Shown in pieces: positions 11,412 through 21,842 of a DNA stretch of 64,000 nt; the first letter of the stretch is position 1; every line of letters starts with the position of its first letter. The notes beneath the pieces were generated by a model, which saw nothing but the letters and a program-made list of their open reading frames with translations, was not told the DNA's origin and did no database searches. The position numbers and the translations under genes are program-made. The stretch is from positions 45,238,558-45,302,557 of the forward strand of contig CM047427.1 in the NCBI GenBank assembly GCA_026168455.1, read 5' to 3'. This stretch comes from Theocolax elegans. Its lineage: Eukaryota > Arthropoda > Insecta > Hymenoptera > Cerocephalidae.

Positions 11412-11456
11412 TGGCGTTTCGACCACGGTTCCCCAGATTTGGTCTCCTCAGTAAGA
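11412..11456 (-). ncRNA. Hammerhead-like core, Penelope type
   Basis: Minus strand: CUGAGGA (fits CUGANGA), stem II GACCA/UGGUC with a 14-nt loop, then GAAAC. The catalytic core is therefore intact by consensus. I could not identify stem I or the cleavage triplet, so it may be a half-motif. Two further copies lie at 14392 and 14765. Hammerheads are known in Penelope-like elements. Confidence 0.5.
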
Positions 11457-11529
11457 AGCTAGAGCCCTCCTTTAGACGCCGGTCACAGTGGCAAGCGACA
11501 TATAATGGATTTTGCGTTGCACCAAAATT

Positions 11530-12190
11530 AAAACTATATAAAGCGTAATGCCTCTGTCTTTACAGCAGAGTGCATTGCTCTCAATGAAGCTATGGATATA
11601 GCGTTACTAAACGCCGATCGCAATATATTTATCTTCTCGGATTCCTTAAATGCACTACAGAACTTAGAAAATACAAAAATGAATACTGCTACCAACCCGT
11701 ACATACTTCAAATTAAGAATAATAATTGGATGAAAATAAAAAAAAATAATAGAGAACAAAATCTAAAATTCTTTTGGATACCCGCACATTTGGGGCTAAT
11801 AGGAAATGAAAAAGCAGACCACGCTGCTAAAATGACTACTGAAAAAAATACCTTAATTTCCACCTAATCCCTTATACTGACTTATATGAACATTTTAAAA
11901 AACAAGCTTACTCAAGCACTGATCAATATGTGACAGAACAAGTAAATAGAAAGGCAAAAAATATTTTAAAATATATAAAACGGAAACAAAAAAAGCTTGG
12001 TTCATTAAAAAAATCTAAATCGAAAAACTATAGTTTCTATTAATAAGATGCTGTGCCGATCACTATAATTTAACGGAATCTCTTTTTCGAGTACATATCA
12101 TAGCTAATCCTCAATGTAAATGTAGGGAAGCATTTCAAGATTTATCAATATTTTATGGAACTGTCATAAATTTGATTGACAAAGAACACA
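11530..12190 (+). pseudogene. LINE RNase H and C-terminal zinc motif, degenerate
   Basis: The plus-strand frame reads FTAECIALNEAMDIAL (RNase H glutamate), then IFIFSDSLNALQ (aspartate), then KFFWIPAHLGLIGNEKADHAA (the H...GN..AD block with the last aspartate). This is the RNase H domain of I/R1/Jockey-type non-LTR retrotransposons. After a stop at 11865 the coding signal continues in shifted frames (PYTDLYEHFKKQAYS, then CRSHYNLTE and NPQCKCREAFQDL), the CxC part of the terminal zinc motif. No RT or endonuclease is present, so the copy is 5'-truncated and dead. No clear poly(A) follows. Confidence 0.75.
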
Positions 12191-12960
12191 TTTAATAAAA
12201 AATTTGAAAAAATATAAATAATATCCGCCATACACAGTTAAATCCTTCTTGGCCATACTAGATACTAAAATCCTACAAATAATATGTAAATTCTTCGAAA
12301 CATGCAAAATTAAAGTATAATAGACAAATCAAAAACACCTTTCAAAAAGGTGTCAAAACCCGCAAGTATATGTGTTATTCTAATCAAAAATTGTTATCTG
12401 TCTGATAAATTTTAAAGTATAAGATAAAAATATCTTTGATTCTAATTCACATATTTTCTCTACTTATTTATATTTTTATTACACCTTTTCTATATCTAAC
12501 TTATATTCCATATTATTTTTCTGCAATTGAAAGTATTCAATTCGAAAACACCTTCCAAGAAGGTGTCAAAACCCGCAAGAATTGTGCTATTCTAATCAAA
12601 CTTTGAAAATTGTTATCTGATAAATAAATTCTGCAATTCAATCTGACATTGTTATCTGATAAATAAATAAGTTTAATTTTTAACTACCTTATTTTATATA
12701 TTTCTTTGAATTTTAATTAAACATTTTTTTTAAATATTACGAAAATTTCGTATAAAAAATTTCTGCTATTGAAAGAATTGAAATCAAACTGAAATCGACA
12801 AGTATTTTGAATCGTACCCTACATTTATATTTTAAATAAACATTTACTTAAACTTCATAAAAAGTTTCTGCAATTGAAAGCACTGAAATCAAACTGTAAA
12901 CGACAAGTATTTTGAACCATGCAAAAATTTCTACCAATCTGAATACAGATTTTTTTATAT
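12191..12960. repeat. Imperfect direct repeats
   Basis: A ~100-bp unit occurs at 12325-12420 and 12540-12640; each starts with a small hairpin (ACACCTTT/AAAGGTGT type) followed by CAAAACCCGCAAG and ends with ATTGTTATCTGATAAAT. A second pair with GACAAGTATTTTGAA occurs at 12762 and 12868. No coding potential. Confidence 0.6.
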
Positions 12961-13210
12961 GAAAAGTATCTTACACTATTATTTTTCATTTCTGGCCCTC
13001 ACATGTTTTACAGTAATAAATAAATAATATTATAATGATATTAATTTGTGCAAAATTAATTTCTGCAATACTAATAAAATGGACATTTCTTTTTTATTCT
13101 TTTAAATAATAAAATAATACTTGCACCACCGTTGGTTAAACGCTTCATATATGTGTTAATTCTGACTTCCATTCGAACAAACAAATCAAGAAATCCCAGA
13201 GAAATCTTGA

Positions 13211-13408
13211 GTAGAATTACATGCTCCCCGAAAAAAACAAGCGGACTCCGATAAATTACACGCTGAAGAAGATAGTCCACCTGCTAAAATTCTAATGGAC
13301 TATACGGCAAGAAAACGTGAGATACAAGGAGAAGCAGATCCATCAGCGGATTCGGAAAACAATCAATTCGAGGTTCCATTTGTAATATTATACACTAATA
13401 TTCACTAG
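13211..13408 (+). pseudogene. Unrecognised coding-like fragment
   Basis: A 65-codon frame between stops with non-AT-rich codon choice: HAEEDSPPAKILMDYTARKR, then EADPSADSENNQFEVPF. It has no start codon at its beginning. Acidic and serine-rich like a linker from a transposon protein, but I cannot name a family. Confidence 0.25.
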
Positions 13409-13904
13409 AGAAGTAGGCAATTGTCAACCATATGAAGAAGAGCCATTAGTTTCTCATAACACAGTACAATTATTATAATCCACAGATCAAGAAGAAACAG
13501 AAGCAATTTCATATAAAATTTTAGTAAACAGAAAAACACCATATGCGGAATGTTTTCCATAATTCAATTGCGAACAACGGAGAATCAACTTTCGAAAGAT
13601 TAATATCCGCAAATTGTGCTTCGATCTAGTAAAGTACAGACAATTCAAGTATATGGGCCACATAGTAGATAATTTAGTAAAGACACAGATGAATAGAGTT
13701 AATTTCCCTATCAGCACGCAATGTCTAAAATTTCCCGCTCTTTTCATTTCTGGGGTCAAAAGTGGCGATTCCTATTTTTGTCCTTCAAATAACTTTGAGC
13801 CTGCACCTCAGGTTATGATCAACATCACCATCAGTTGACTCCTTAAGAACCCTACAACTTTTGTATAGAAAGTTTATTTCTTTCTTTATGTTTTTTATAT
13901 TTCT

Positions 13905-14330
13905 TATATTCACTTTTATTCATTATTTTTTTTAGAATTACAGTAAAATTAATTATAATAAAAGTATAAATTGATAATAAAGGAAATTAAATTTATAAAT
14001 CAACAAAAAATATGATACGCTAAGATTACATCATTTTTTAAATACATAAATCTACTTATAAATTTACATCCAAAAAAAATATATATTTATATTATTGTAA
14101 TAAATAAATTAATAAAAGTACTTTAGGTTTCTCTATTCAAGACTAATTAATACGAATGCATAAGCAAATATTACTTACCCATTATCCATCCAATATTGCG
14201 GTCTATCATTTAAATTAAACACAATGCACAGAAAGAATAATTTTGAAGTCTTTTTTTCCGATATATAGAATTTATCGAGCTTTGCGAACCAATATACTTT
14301 ATTCAGCAAGGCCTTCACTTCGTCTACTAT
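13905..14330. repeat. AT-rich repeat module, copy 4
   Basis: Same blocks and order as at 10778-11330, then leads into GCGAACCAATATACTTTATT and the hammerhead-like block at 14392, matching the arrangement at 11300-11490. Confidence 0.6.
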
Positions 14331-14391
14331 GGTTAGTAGAAGTTTCAGAGTAAGTCTTTTCATAAATTAAAAATTGAAATTGGCGTTTCGA

Positions 14392-14430
14392 CCACTGCTC
14401 TCTAGCTTCGTTCTCATGAGTAAGGAGCTA
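14392..14430 (-). ncRNA. Hammerhead-like core, degenerate
   Basis: Minus strand GUGGUC GAAAC is kept, but the first box reads CUCAUGA: the invariant G5 is C. Stem II also loses pairing. Probably inactive. Confidence 0.4.
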
Positions 14431-14764
14431 GTGCCCTTCCTTAGACGCCGTCCGCAGATGAAAAGTGATATCAAATGGATGTTACAGCGGCTATACTTAT
14501 GTCTTGTATACGACTGTTTCTCTAGCGGATAGCAAGAACAGTCGGATTCCCTTGGTGGTAAGAACTACAACCAACCAGAGTGCGACGTATTTTCACCCGA
14601 AGTCGCAGACTTTTAAGTATCGTTCGCTAAAGAGATTTTCGATATTTAGAATTTATCGTGCTTTGCAAACTTATATGCTTTATTTAGCAAGGCCTTTACT
14701 TTTCATCCACTATGGTTGGTAGAAGTTCCAGAGTGAGCCATTCCAAAAATTAAAAATTAAAATT

Positions 14765-14806
14765 GGTGTTCCGACCACGACTCTCCAGCTTTGGTCTCCT
14801 CAGTAA
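14765..14806 (-). ncRNA. Hammerhead-like core, degenerate
   Basis: Minus strand CUGAGGA, stem II GACCA/UGGUC, but GGAAC replaces GAAAC (A13 to G). Probably inactive. Confidence 0.4.
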
Positions 14807-14829
14807 CGAGCTAGAGCTTAGGGCTCCGC

Positions 14830-15532
14830 CTCCTAGTTTATACTCTCTATTGTTAATGTCTCTGAATCTCAACAACTCGTAGTATTAACTGGCTGGTAAT
14901 TGGTTGATGCTGGTCTATTATTAGCTTTTTGAATTTAACTGATGAGCGGCTATTTTTATTGTTTGTATATGGTTAAACGTGTGTAGAACGTTTGCGCATA
15001 ATAACTAGCACGAATAAATCTGGGTGCTGATATATAAGAGACATAGCTGACCAGATTTGTAGATCTATTTGACATCGGTTGTGCAAAATATCTTCGTATA
15101 ATGATGCAAACTGGGTTTTTATGTGTTTCTCCAAATATGTTGCCAAACTTTTTGAAAATTGTATTTCTAAGTTATCTATGATTATTACATCTGTATAAGA
15201 GTGGTTTTAGTGCTTAAATACATCTCCTTGACGTTTACCTTGATCATTCAGAGAACCTACGATAACTAACCCTATGCAGCACACAATGTCTTAAAAACGT
15301 TTAAATTACTTTGCGGCTAAAACCTTTAAACGTTAGAATTTAATACTTAAACAACGTTTGACCTACGTTTAAATTTGGTTAAAATGTCCTCTTTAATTTT
15401 AGGAAAGTAATATTTTTTAACGTATTTCAAACGTATTTTTAACGTTGGATAAACAAAATTATCCGATGTATATTATTATGGAGCATGCGCAGTTGTTACT
15501 TATCAAATACTATTTTTTATTTATTTATAAAT
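14830..15532. other. Stretch with one coding-like remnant
   Basis: Apart from the minus-strand frame at 14973-15206 it holds only AT-rich sequence, with repeated AACGTT words at 15292-15460. Confidence 0.4.
14973..15206 (-). pseudogene. Possible endogenous viral glycoprotein fragment
   Basis: A 78-codon minus-strand frame between stops. The segment LYEDILHNRCQIDLQIW followed by a P-D-L-F block resembles, by memory of the pattern only, a conserved region (one cysteine, then L..Q...A, then PD.F) of chuvirus-like glycoproteins that are often integrated in insect genomes. The signal is short, no other part of such a gene is near, and the frame ends at a stop. It is a relic at best; an unrelated origin is possible. 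Confidence 0.25.
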
Positions 15533-17138
15533 TGTCACGCTGCACTGGGGATTAAGGTGCAGGTGATGGGGATAATAAAAATAAGGAGTATATAAAACAA
15601 CTTAATTTATTATCCGATGCGATGCATATAATAATCTGCTTACTTTATGTAATTATTGCGGGTGCCAGTCGCGTCCGTTACGCGGGCTCAAGCTCGGCTG
15701 AGATCGGCTCAGGGAGGGGGCAAATTTACGAAGGCGAAATGCGGCTCACTGCGGATTGCACGAGTGCAATCTATAATTTTAAAATCACGAATCATTAGCT
15801 GAATCGGTGCTACTCGTCCGCGACGAGTTTAATGTTGACCGACGTCGCGGCTGCGCGCGGGTCGAAAGCTGCTCGAAAGAAAGGGGAGGGGAGAAGGGGA
15901 AAACCGCGATAACTCGCACACACACAGTAAGGAAGGTACGGAATTGATTATAATAAAATAAAGGAGGCACAGATAGGAATGCACCAACCTTAGTTACTAC
16001 GCTGCTTTGCTCAATTGCTCCGCACAATACAAATTGGCCCTCTCGCTTCACACTATCGTTAGCACACCGGATCGGACGTCGTGACGCTACGGCGATCGGA
16101 AGAGCTCTGCTCTCCTCGGCGTGGTCGACGCATTGCCCGTGTGCGCGCATGCGTCGCGACGGCCCACTTGCAGTGCGTACGCGGCCTTACTCGAGTGCGG
16201 CTTGAGTAACATGGCCGCCGCATCGTTTCGTAGTGTACGCCTCCTCCGTTACCGCAACAACAATGGTGCCGTTGACGACGACGCAAGCTGCCTGCCAGGT
16301 AATTATTCCTTTCGTTCCTTATTACTCTTGTCAGCTAATAATCTCGGTGCTTACAGGGCTGCGGGAGGTGTGGGTACGCAGCACGTCGCTACGGGCTCGT
16401 GTGTGTTGCCGCGACCGATATCTCCGTCTCTCTCACTCTTCTTCAGGAGCACGGCGTGACAGGTGCAATGGCGGGCTCGAGCTGCTTGGATGGAAACACG
16501 GCGATATTCAGGTAACTATCAACTTGGAAGACGGCTTGCTGTCTTTATTATTAATATTAATATTAATATTGTGTGAGCACTTATAATGCTCACCTAACCT
16601 CTTCACAAGTCCTCTCCTATACACACTTGCTTAGATAAGTGTGTGCTCCTGTCTGCTTCCTTATAATGAATACTACTACATTAACTGGTGCTTGCAGGTT
16701 CCCTGGATTATTGCTGGCTGACGGACCTCCTGGCTACATAGGCTTCTTCTTCTGGCTCGGTCTTCCTTGGCTTGCTGGGTACGCTGCTGCTAGATTCAGG
16801 ACTTTGGAGCTCGCTGTCAACACCTCAGCATGCTGCTTCATTGGCTCTTCGTCAGGCTCTTTCTTAGATTACTTCAAGAGTAATCTATGCTTCGGTGAAC
16901 TCCTTCTGTGTCCTGCTCGACTGCTCCCCTGTGCACCTTTGTTAGTGGGCTCGGTGGTTTATTATATGTGTTAAGGAGCTCGGTTACTGGGAGGGTATTG
17001 TAATTATTATTATAGGCTCTTAGGGAAATTCGAGAAGGATAGGTTTGATAAGGCTTGTATGTGTGTGTTTGCTCCTACAGGGAAATAAGGTTTAGCTATT
17101 TGTCGCTCTTAATGACATGCACTATTTGCATTGTCACA
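15533..17138 (-). mobile_element. Solo LTR of a Gypsy-type element, 1606 bp
   Basis: On the plus strand it starts TGTCACGC and ends TTGTCACA, flanked by a 4-bp target duplication AAAT (15529-15532, 17139-17142). Its first ~1470 bp match 23425-24894, the 3' LTR of the Gypsy element, and its last ~130 bp match the short 5' LTR copies at 30361 and 33270. Orientation follows that element, so transcription would be leftwards. The central 15640-16500 part is GC- and CpG-rich, unlike the surroundings. Conserved splice-like signals lie on the opposite strand. Confidence 0.8.
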
Positions 17139-19330
17139 AAATGTAAATTAATATATATATATATAAATTATTTATATGTGCAAAAATGACAAATGCGCAT
17201 AGCATTTGCTGGTATAAATCTTATAAAAACGACCCATGTCCATTTTTTGAAACGTATACTTGGAAGTACATTATTTCAGTGCCCATCATGCACGTCAACA
17301 CCGCCCATAAATTTGTTGTACAAATGAAAAGCTTGCGGAAAAGGTATATCAGTTTTGGATCGAGCCTCTGAACTATATCTTCTCGAAGTTGATAGTGGAG
17401 TTACACCTGCAGCAGTTGAAGCTATTGAAACGGGCTTCGAATCCATAATAGTGATGAAATTTATGCCACTATTTTGATAATGTTTTACACTATAAGTACC
17501 TCGTGGAGCTTTCTTTTCTTTGACTCGATTGTCTCTGATCGTGCCAGTGCATTTCAAACATAATTTTTGCAAGTGTAAAATCAAATCCATATTTATAAAA
17601 AAATTATCAAAGTAAAAATGAAATGCAGGGATTTTACTATAATTTATTAGCCGAAAAAAGGTTCTAATAAATGCATTACTACACGTGTACCTAAAGCACA
17701 TTTTGCTAATTTATTGCCGTTTCGGGAATTTTTACCGCAATATAGATCTAAATTCAGTAGATAGCCGTCTGAAGTGCATACACCCCAAAATTTTAAACCA
17801 AACCTAATTGGTTTGCCCCGAATAAATTGTTTTAATACAGTTTTTGCATAAGACTTGGCCATCATTTCATCAATACATATAGAAGTATTCCATATTCCAA
17901 CTTTTAGGAGGTTGTTTTGAAAAAGTTTCAACATCGAACGAACCCTCCACCCTCTACTGTTTGAATCCTTGTCTTTAGCTTTTGAATATTTTATTTTAGA
18001 TTTAATTTCTTCAAACTTATCGCAAGTCATTACAGAAGAAACAATATCGTTAGATAAGAATGGATCAGATGACCAACAATCTTTCTGAGACTTTCTTTTA
18101 TTGAATGAACTGAAAATAACTATACCTATAAAAGTGTCAAGATCATGTAATTTTAAATCATAATTATTCTCTTCAGACGCATCAATTATATATTGTTTCA
18201 ATTCGGTGGAAAAAAAGGTTTTAAACAATTGGAAAAGCTCGCACGCCTTTATATTCTTTTTTGCAGCTTCAGATAATAATATTGTTTCTTCACAAGTATT
18301 TGAATATAACTTCTCGCCATCAATCCAAATGAATTCGTGATTTTTTTCAAGTTTATCTAAGTTTTCAGAATAACTAACACAAATCGGAATCAAAATCATC
18401 GGGGCCTGAATTGTCTGCATTCGGAATCAATATGCTTTCGTTGGAATCACGATCCAAATAATCTGATTCATACTCTGGATGTGGTGAAGCAGAAGATTTT
18501 GAACGTTTTCGTGACATAACAAATGTATTGAAAAAGTGAAAACCAATATTTTTATTATATGCTTTACTTATAATTCATGTACAAATTGTATAGAACATAT
18601 GTGACTATGCACAAATGAAAAGATGTACAAGTTTGTTCGTGAATTTTGTAGTGGTAGATAGAAACCAAACTTTATGTACAATTCAAGAAAAATGTTTTTC
18701 TCTAAACCCATATACTTTACAAAAAATTTTTAAGAACAAGAAAGTCTTAAAATTAGTCAAGAAACACTTAAACATTTTTTGAAAACTTTTTTTAGTATTT
18801 TTAAAAAATTGGATTTTTTGAAATTTTTGAAAATTAAAAAATGTCTCGAAAAATTTTGAAAAAATTTGAGAGTATTCTTTGATTAATTTTAAGACATTTT
18901 TGTTTTTAGAATTTTTTTCTTAAAGTTTGTAGTTTTTAAGAAAACGATAGATTAAGATTTCCATAAAATTTTTTATTCTTGCCGCCATTTTAATAAAACG
19001 CGTCGATGAATTTTTCTGAAAAAAATTCCACTTAATGTTCACGTGCTATGATCACCTCTGATCGTAGTATACTGTTGATACTTTTGCGATATCATTGTGA
19101 AAAAAAATGCAAAAAAAATTTTTTTTACAAAATTTTCACGTTTTTTACGTTTAAATCGGCTATATTTTTTTCTCCTTGCTTAATCGAAATTTTGAGTTTA
19201 GATTCTGAAAGAGCATTAAATTTTGCGTAGGAAAAGTGGTATTGCAAATTTATTTTGGTCCGGTAGCATAATAAATAAACACGTTGAAAAGACAGTAAAA
19301 ATTCTGATCACCTCGGCGTTAATGGGTTAA
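17139..19330 (-). mobile_element. piggyBac element remnant
   Basis: The right end reads, inverted, CCCATTAACGCCGAGG and abuts TTAA (19327-19330), the piggyBac target. No matching left end is seen; the left part abuts the solo LTR, which probably inserted into or replaced it. Between the gene and the right end (18518-19285) lies AT-rich, noncoding sequence. Confidence 0.75.
17170..18517 (-). pseudogene. piggyBac-type transposase, broken
   Basis: ATG at 18517 opens an acidic, serine-rich N-terminus (SRKRSKSSASPHPEYESD). A frameshift near 18385 leads to the main frame with the DDE_Tnp_1_7 core: IVIFSSFNKRKSQKDCWSSD, ICIDEMMAKSYAKTVLKQF (first catalytic Asp in IDEM), KFWGVCTSDGYLLNLDLYCG. A second frameshift near 17690 gives FHFYFDNFF (second Asp) and HLYNKFMGGVDVHD (third Asp). 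A stop follows at 17276, after which the frame still reads family-like (IRFKKWTW). All three acidic positions survive but the gene has at least two frameshifts and a stop, so it is dead. Confidence 0.85.
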
Positions 19331-19429
19331 AGAAAAAGAAAAAGCATTTCAATAATTATATTAATTATTAAATTAATTATTTAAACAATGTGATATTTAA
19401 TACCACGTATGCAATTACCACATGTTTAT

Positions 19430-19766
19430 AAATTAAAGATGGCCGAAAATATGGCCACGCAGATTCTTCCTCCTTCCCGTATGTGTGCTTCACGCGGGGG
19501 GAAGGGGAAAATGTCTACGGCTTATTTTTTCCTCACTAATTAAATACGTCACGATTGACGTTCACAATTTTATTTTAATATAAGAATTGATGCTGCTATA
19601 ACACAAATCACATAATCAAAATTTTAATTTTTTTTTTTCAAGTTTTTAATTTTTGCTGCTGTTATATATAAAAATAAATCCCGTAATATCTTTTTCAATA
19701 TCGGCTAGATAACGCGTACGACGCCATTTTAGCACAAAAAAAGCATGTTGCTGATGCTGAAAACCA
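19430..19766 (-). mobile_element. Leader of an LTR element
   Basis: Lies just downstream (minus strand) of a primer binding site. It resembles the Gypsy leader at about 30230-30340 (ATGGCCG, CGTGTGTG and TTCACAATTTT words). The rest of the element is not visible. Confidence 0.45.
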
Positions 19767-19779
19767 CGTTGGGCGCCAA
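19767..19779 (-). other. Primer binding site, tRNA-Lys
   Basis: Minus strand TGGCGCCCAACGTGG, complementary to the 3' end of insect tRNA-Lys(CUU). Directly follows the short LTR at 19780. Confidence 0.75.
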
Positions 19780-19999
19780 TGTGGTATGAGACTTTTGAGT
19801 GCTGAATAAAAAATGAAGCGGGCGTCGGGTCTTGAACACGAGCCCCTTCAGATCCGAAGGCGTTCACGCTAACCACTGCGCTACGCCCACCCTGGTCGTA
19901 GCGCTTCTTATTGCTCTTATATGCTATCGATACCGCGCCACCTCACGGTGTCGGTAATGCTGGTATCTATAGGAAGTGGATTAAATCCACCTTGTCACA
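19780..19999 (-). repeat. Short LTR (220 bp) with an internal tRNA-like sequence
   Basis: Minus strand starts TGTGACAAGG and ends ATACCACA next to the primer site, so it fits an LTR with TG...CA ends. Positions 19818-19890 form a tRNA-like unit inside it. The size is like that of TRIM elements known from ants; whether the unit is autonomous cannot be told. Confidence 0.6.
19818..19890 (-). other. tRNA-like sequence inside the short LTR
   Basis: Minus strand: acceptor arms GGGCGT/ACGCCC-type (six pairs), A box TAGCGCAGTGG, a 5-bp CCTTC/GAAGG stem at the anticodon position with a 6-nt loop, and T loop TTCAAGA with a nearly complete stem. The loop size is wrong for a working tRNA, but both Pol III boxes are intact. 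Confidence 0.6.
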
Positions 20000-20206
20000 T
20001 TCTCTCCCACCAAACCGTCGAGTGTCTGTAAGACATCGAGACGCATTAATAGGATGGAGAGGAGGCATTGCTTTTTCGCTCTTTGCTCTCTAGAAAAATT
20101 CCCCGAATTATTCTAGGAGCTGATGCTGCTGCTAGGAAGGCTGCTTAGGAAGGGGCTGGGGACTATTTACAGGATATATACAGGTTTCATGCAGGTGGGT
20201 TTTTAA
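20000..20206 (-). other. Leader remnant of second LTR element
   Basis: Sequence between the primer site at 20207 and the start of the short LTR. No gag follows, so the element is truncated or interrupted by the short-LTR element. Confidence 0.4.
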
Positions 20207-20220
20207 CGTTGGGCGCCAAT
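20207..20220 (-). other. Primer binding site, tRNA-Lys
   Basis: Minus strand TTGGCGCCCAACGTT, adjoining the LTR at 20221. Confidence 0.75.
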
Positions 20221-21499
20221 GTAATGGTCACGCTGGGGTTAAGGGCGTGGCGTCAAAGGCGAAATAAACGATCTAGTTAAATAAAATAATATTGAATTAT
20301 TGTAATACTAAAATACGGTTTAGGCGCCAGACGCGTACGATCGCGGCGAATGTATATAATTATGCTCGGCTGCATGCGAACTGCTGCTACTTGCTGTGCG
20401 ACGGGAGAGGAGGTGAGGACTGAAGGAAGCACACTTACGAGTTGGAGAGATCGCGGAATAACCGGTGCAGGCGTGCACCCACCTTAATGGAGTGAAGATC
20501 GTCTCCTGAGATTTTACCGCTGCAGTCACTGCTCTCACGTACACACACACACTCGAAATATCGATCGGTAATCGGTTGTAGATCGGTTGGCCAACGTTGC
20601 CTCGATGGCATCCCGATGAGCTCTCTCGAGCTCGGGCTCATTCGCTGCTTCGTTGCTCGGGCCCGACGTGCGCGCGCAGCTTCTCGCGTCGAGTCGCCCG
20701 TCGGCCGCCGTCGTCTCGCGCGCCCCGTCTAGTGTGTGCTCGCGGCCATGTTTACACGAGGCGGACGATGTTGCCTGAGCCGCTGCTTCCCACGGAGAAG
20801 ACGGTATTCCTGGTGATGCTGCCTACAGGTAAGCCCTTAAGATCGTTTCTTTGGTGTTAACTTATCGGCTAATCAGTTCACTCCGTTACAAGTGCAGACG
20901 GGACGGCCGACACTCGACTCTTCTCTCTCACCCGCTCTCACGTTGGCCGCTCAGCTGGTGCGCGTCGGGCCACTTACTGCTGCTCTTCTTCAATGCTGCG
21001 TTGCTGCGGGGATTCTGGCTGATTCCTAGATAATTATCTAGCTCTCGAGGGAGTGAAGCGTATTCAATATTAGTTATTAATTGAGAGTTATGGTAATGTT
21101 ATGATTACCATAACCTCACTTCTATCCTCTCCTAGCATGTAGCTGTCAGTTACTGAGTGCAACTACATGCTTCCTTGTCTTCTCCTAATTGGGACTATTA
21201 TTAACTATATAATGTGTTACAGCTTCCTGGACTCCTTGTTGCTGCTTGTGCTGCTCAGCCTAGCACGCTGGGCCATCGTAGGCAGCTTCACTGGTCCTAG
21301 TGCGATGCCTCCTGGAAGCCGTTTAGCCTCTCCTGATATGCTGCCTCATTGTGCTACGTTGGAGGAACCAGGGGAAGTATTGGGAATTTAGGGAGCTTAG
21401 GGTTTGGTTAGGTAGGTTTAGAGATGTGAGGGTAGGTAGGATAGCCTATATTCGGACTCGCTCGCTTATTATATAACAGATATGAAATACCTTGTCACA
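20221..21499 (-). repeat. LTR of a Gypsy-type element, 1279 bp
   Basis: Plus strand starts TGTAATGGTCACGCTGGGG next to the primer site and ends ACCTTGTCACA. It is a diverged sister of the 1.6 kb LTR at 15533: same order of TCACGCTG, a CpG-rich middle (20320-21050), splice-like words on the plus strand and the terminal TTGTCACA. Confidence 0.65.
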
Positions 21500-21800
21500 A
21501 CGAAAAATAGAATATTGAATATTAATACTTATTAAAATGAAACGAAACAAAATATGTTTATTAATTTTTCCATTACAATAATTTAATTATATTTTTAATG
21601 CAAATGAACATTAAAACCAGATATGTATATTTAAACGAGTCAATTTGTGATAATTATGCACTACATTATTTTATTCACAAAAACCAAAGTATTTTTTACC
21701 AAAGCAACATTTGTATCTCCCTTTTTCATGTATATTGTGATTGATCAAATTAATAACTGAATAAATAATAAGAATTAATTTAAGATTAATAAAAAATTAA

Positions 21801-21842
<42 letters not shown>

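Noticed and set aside
19818..19890. Functional tRNA gene
   Set aside because: Six-base anticodon loop and T-stem mismatch; better read as a tRNA-derived promoter within an element.
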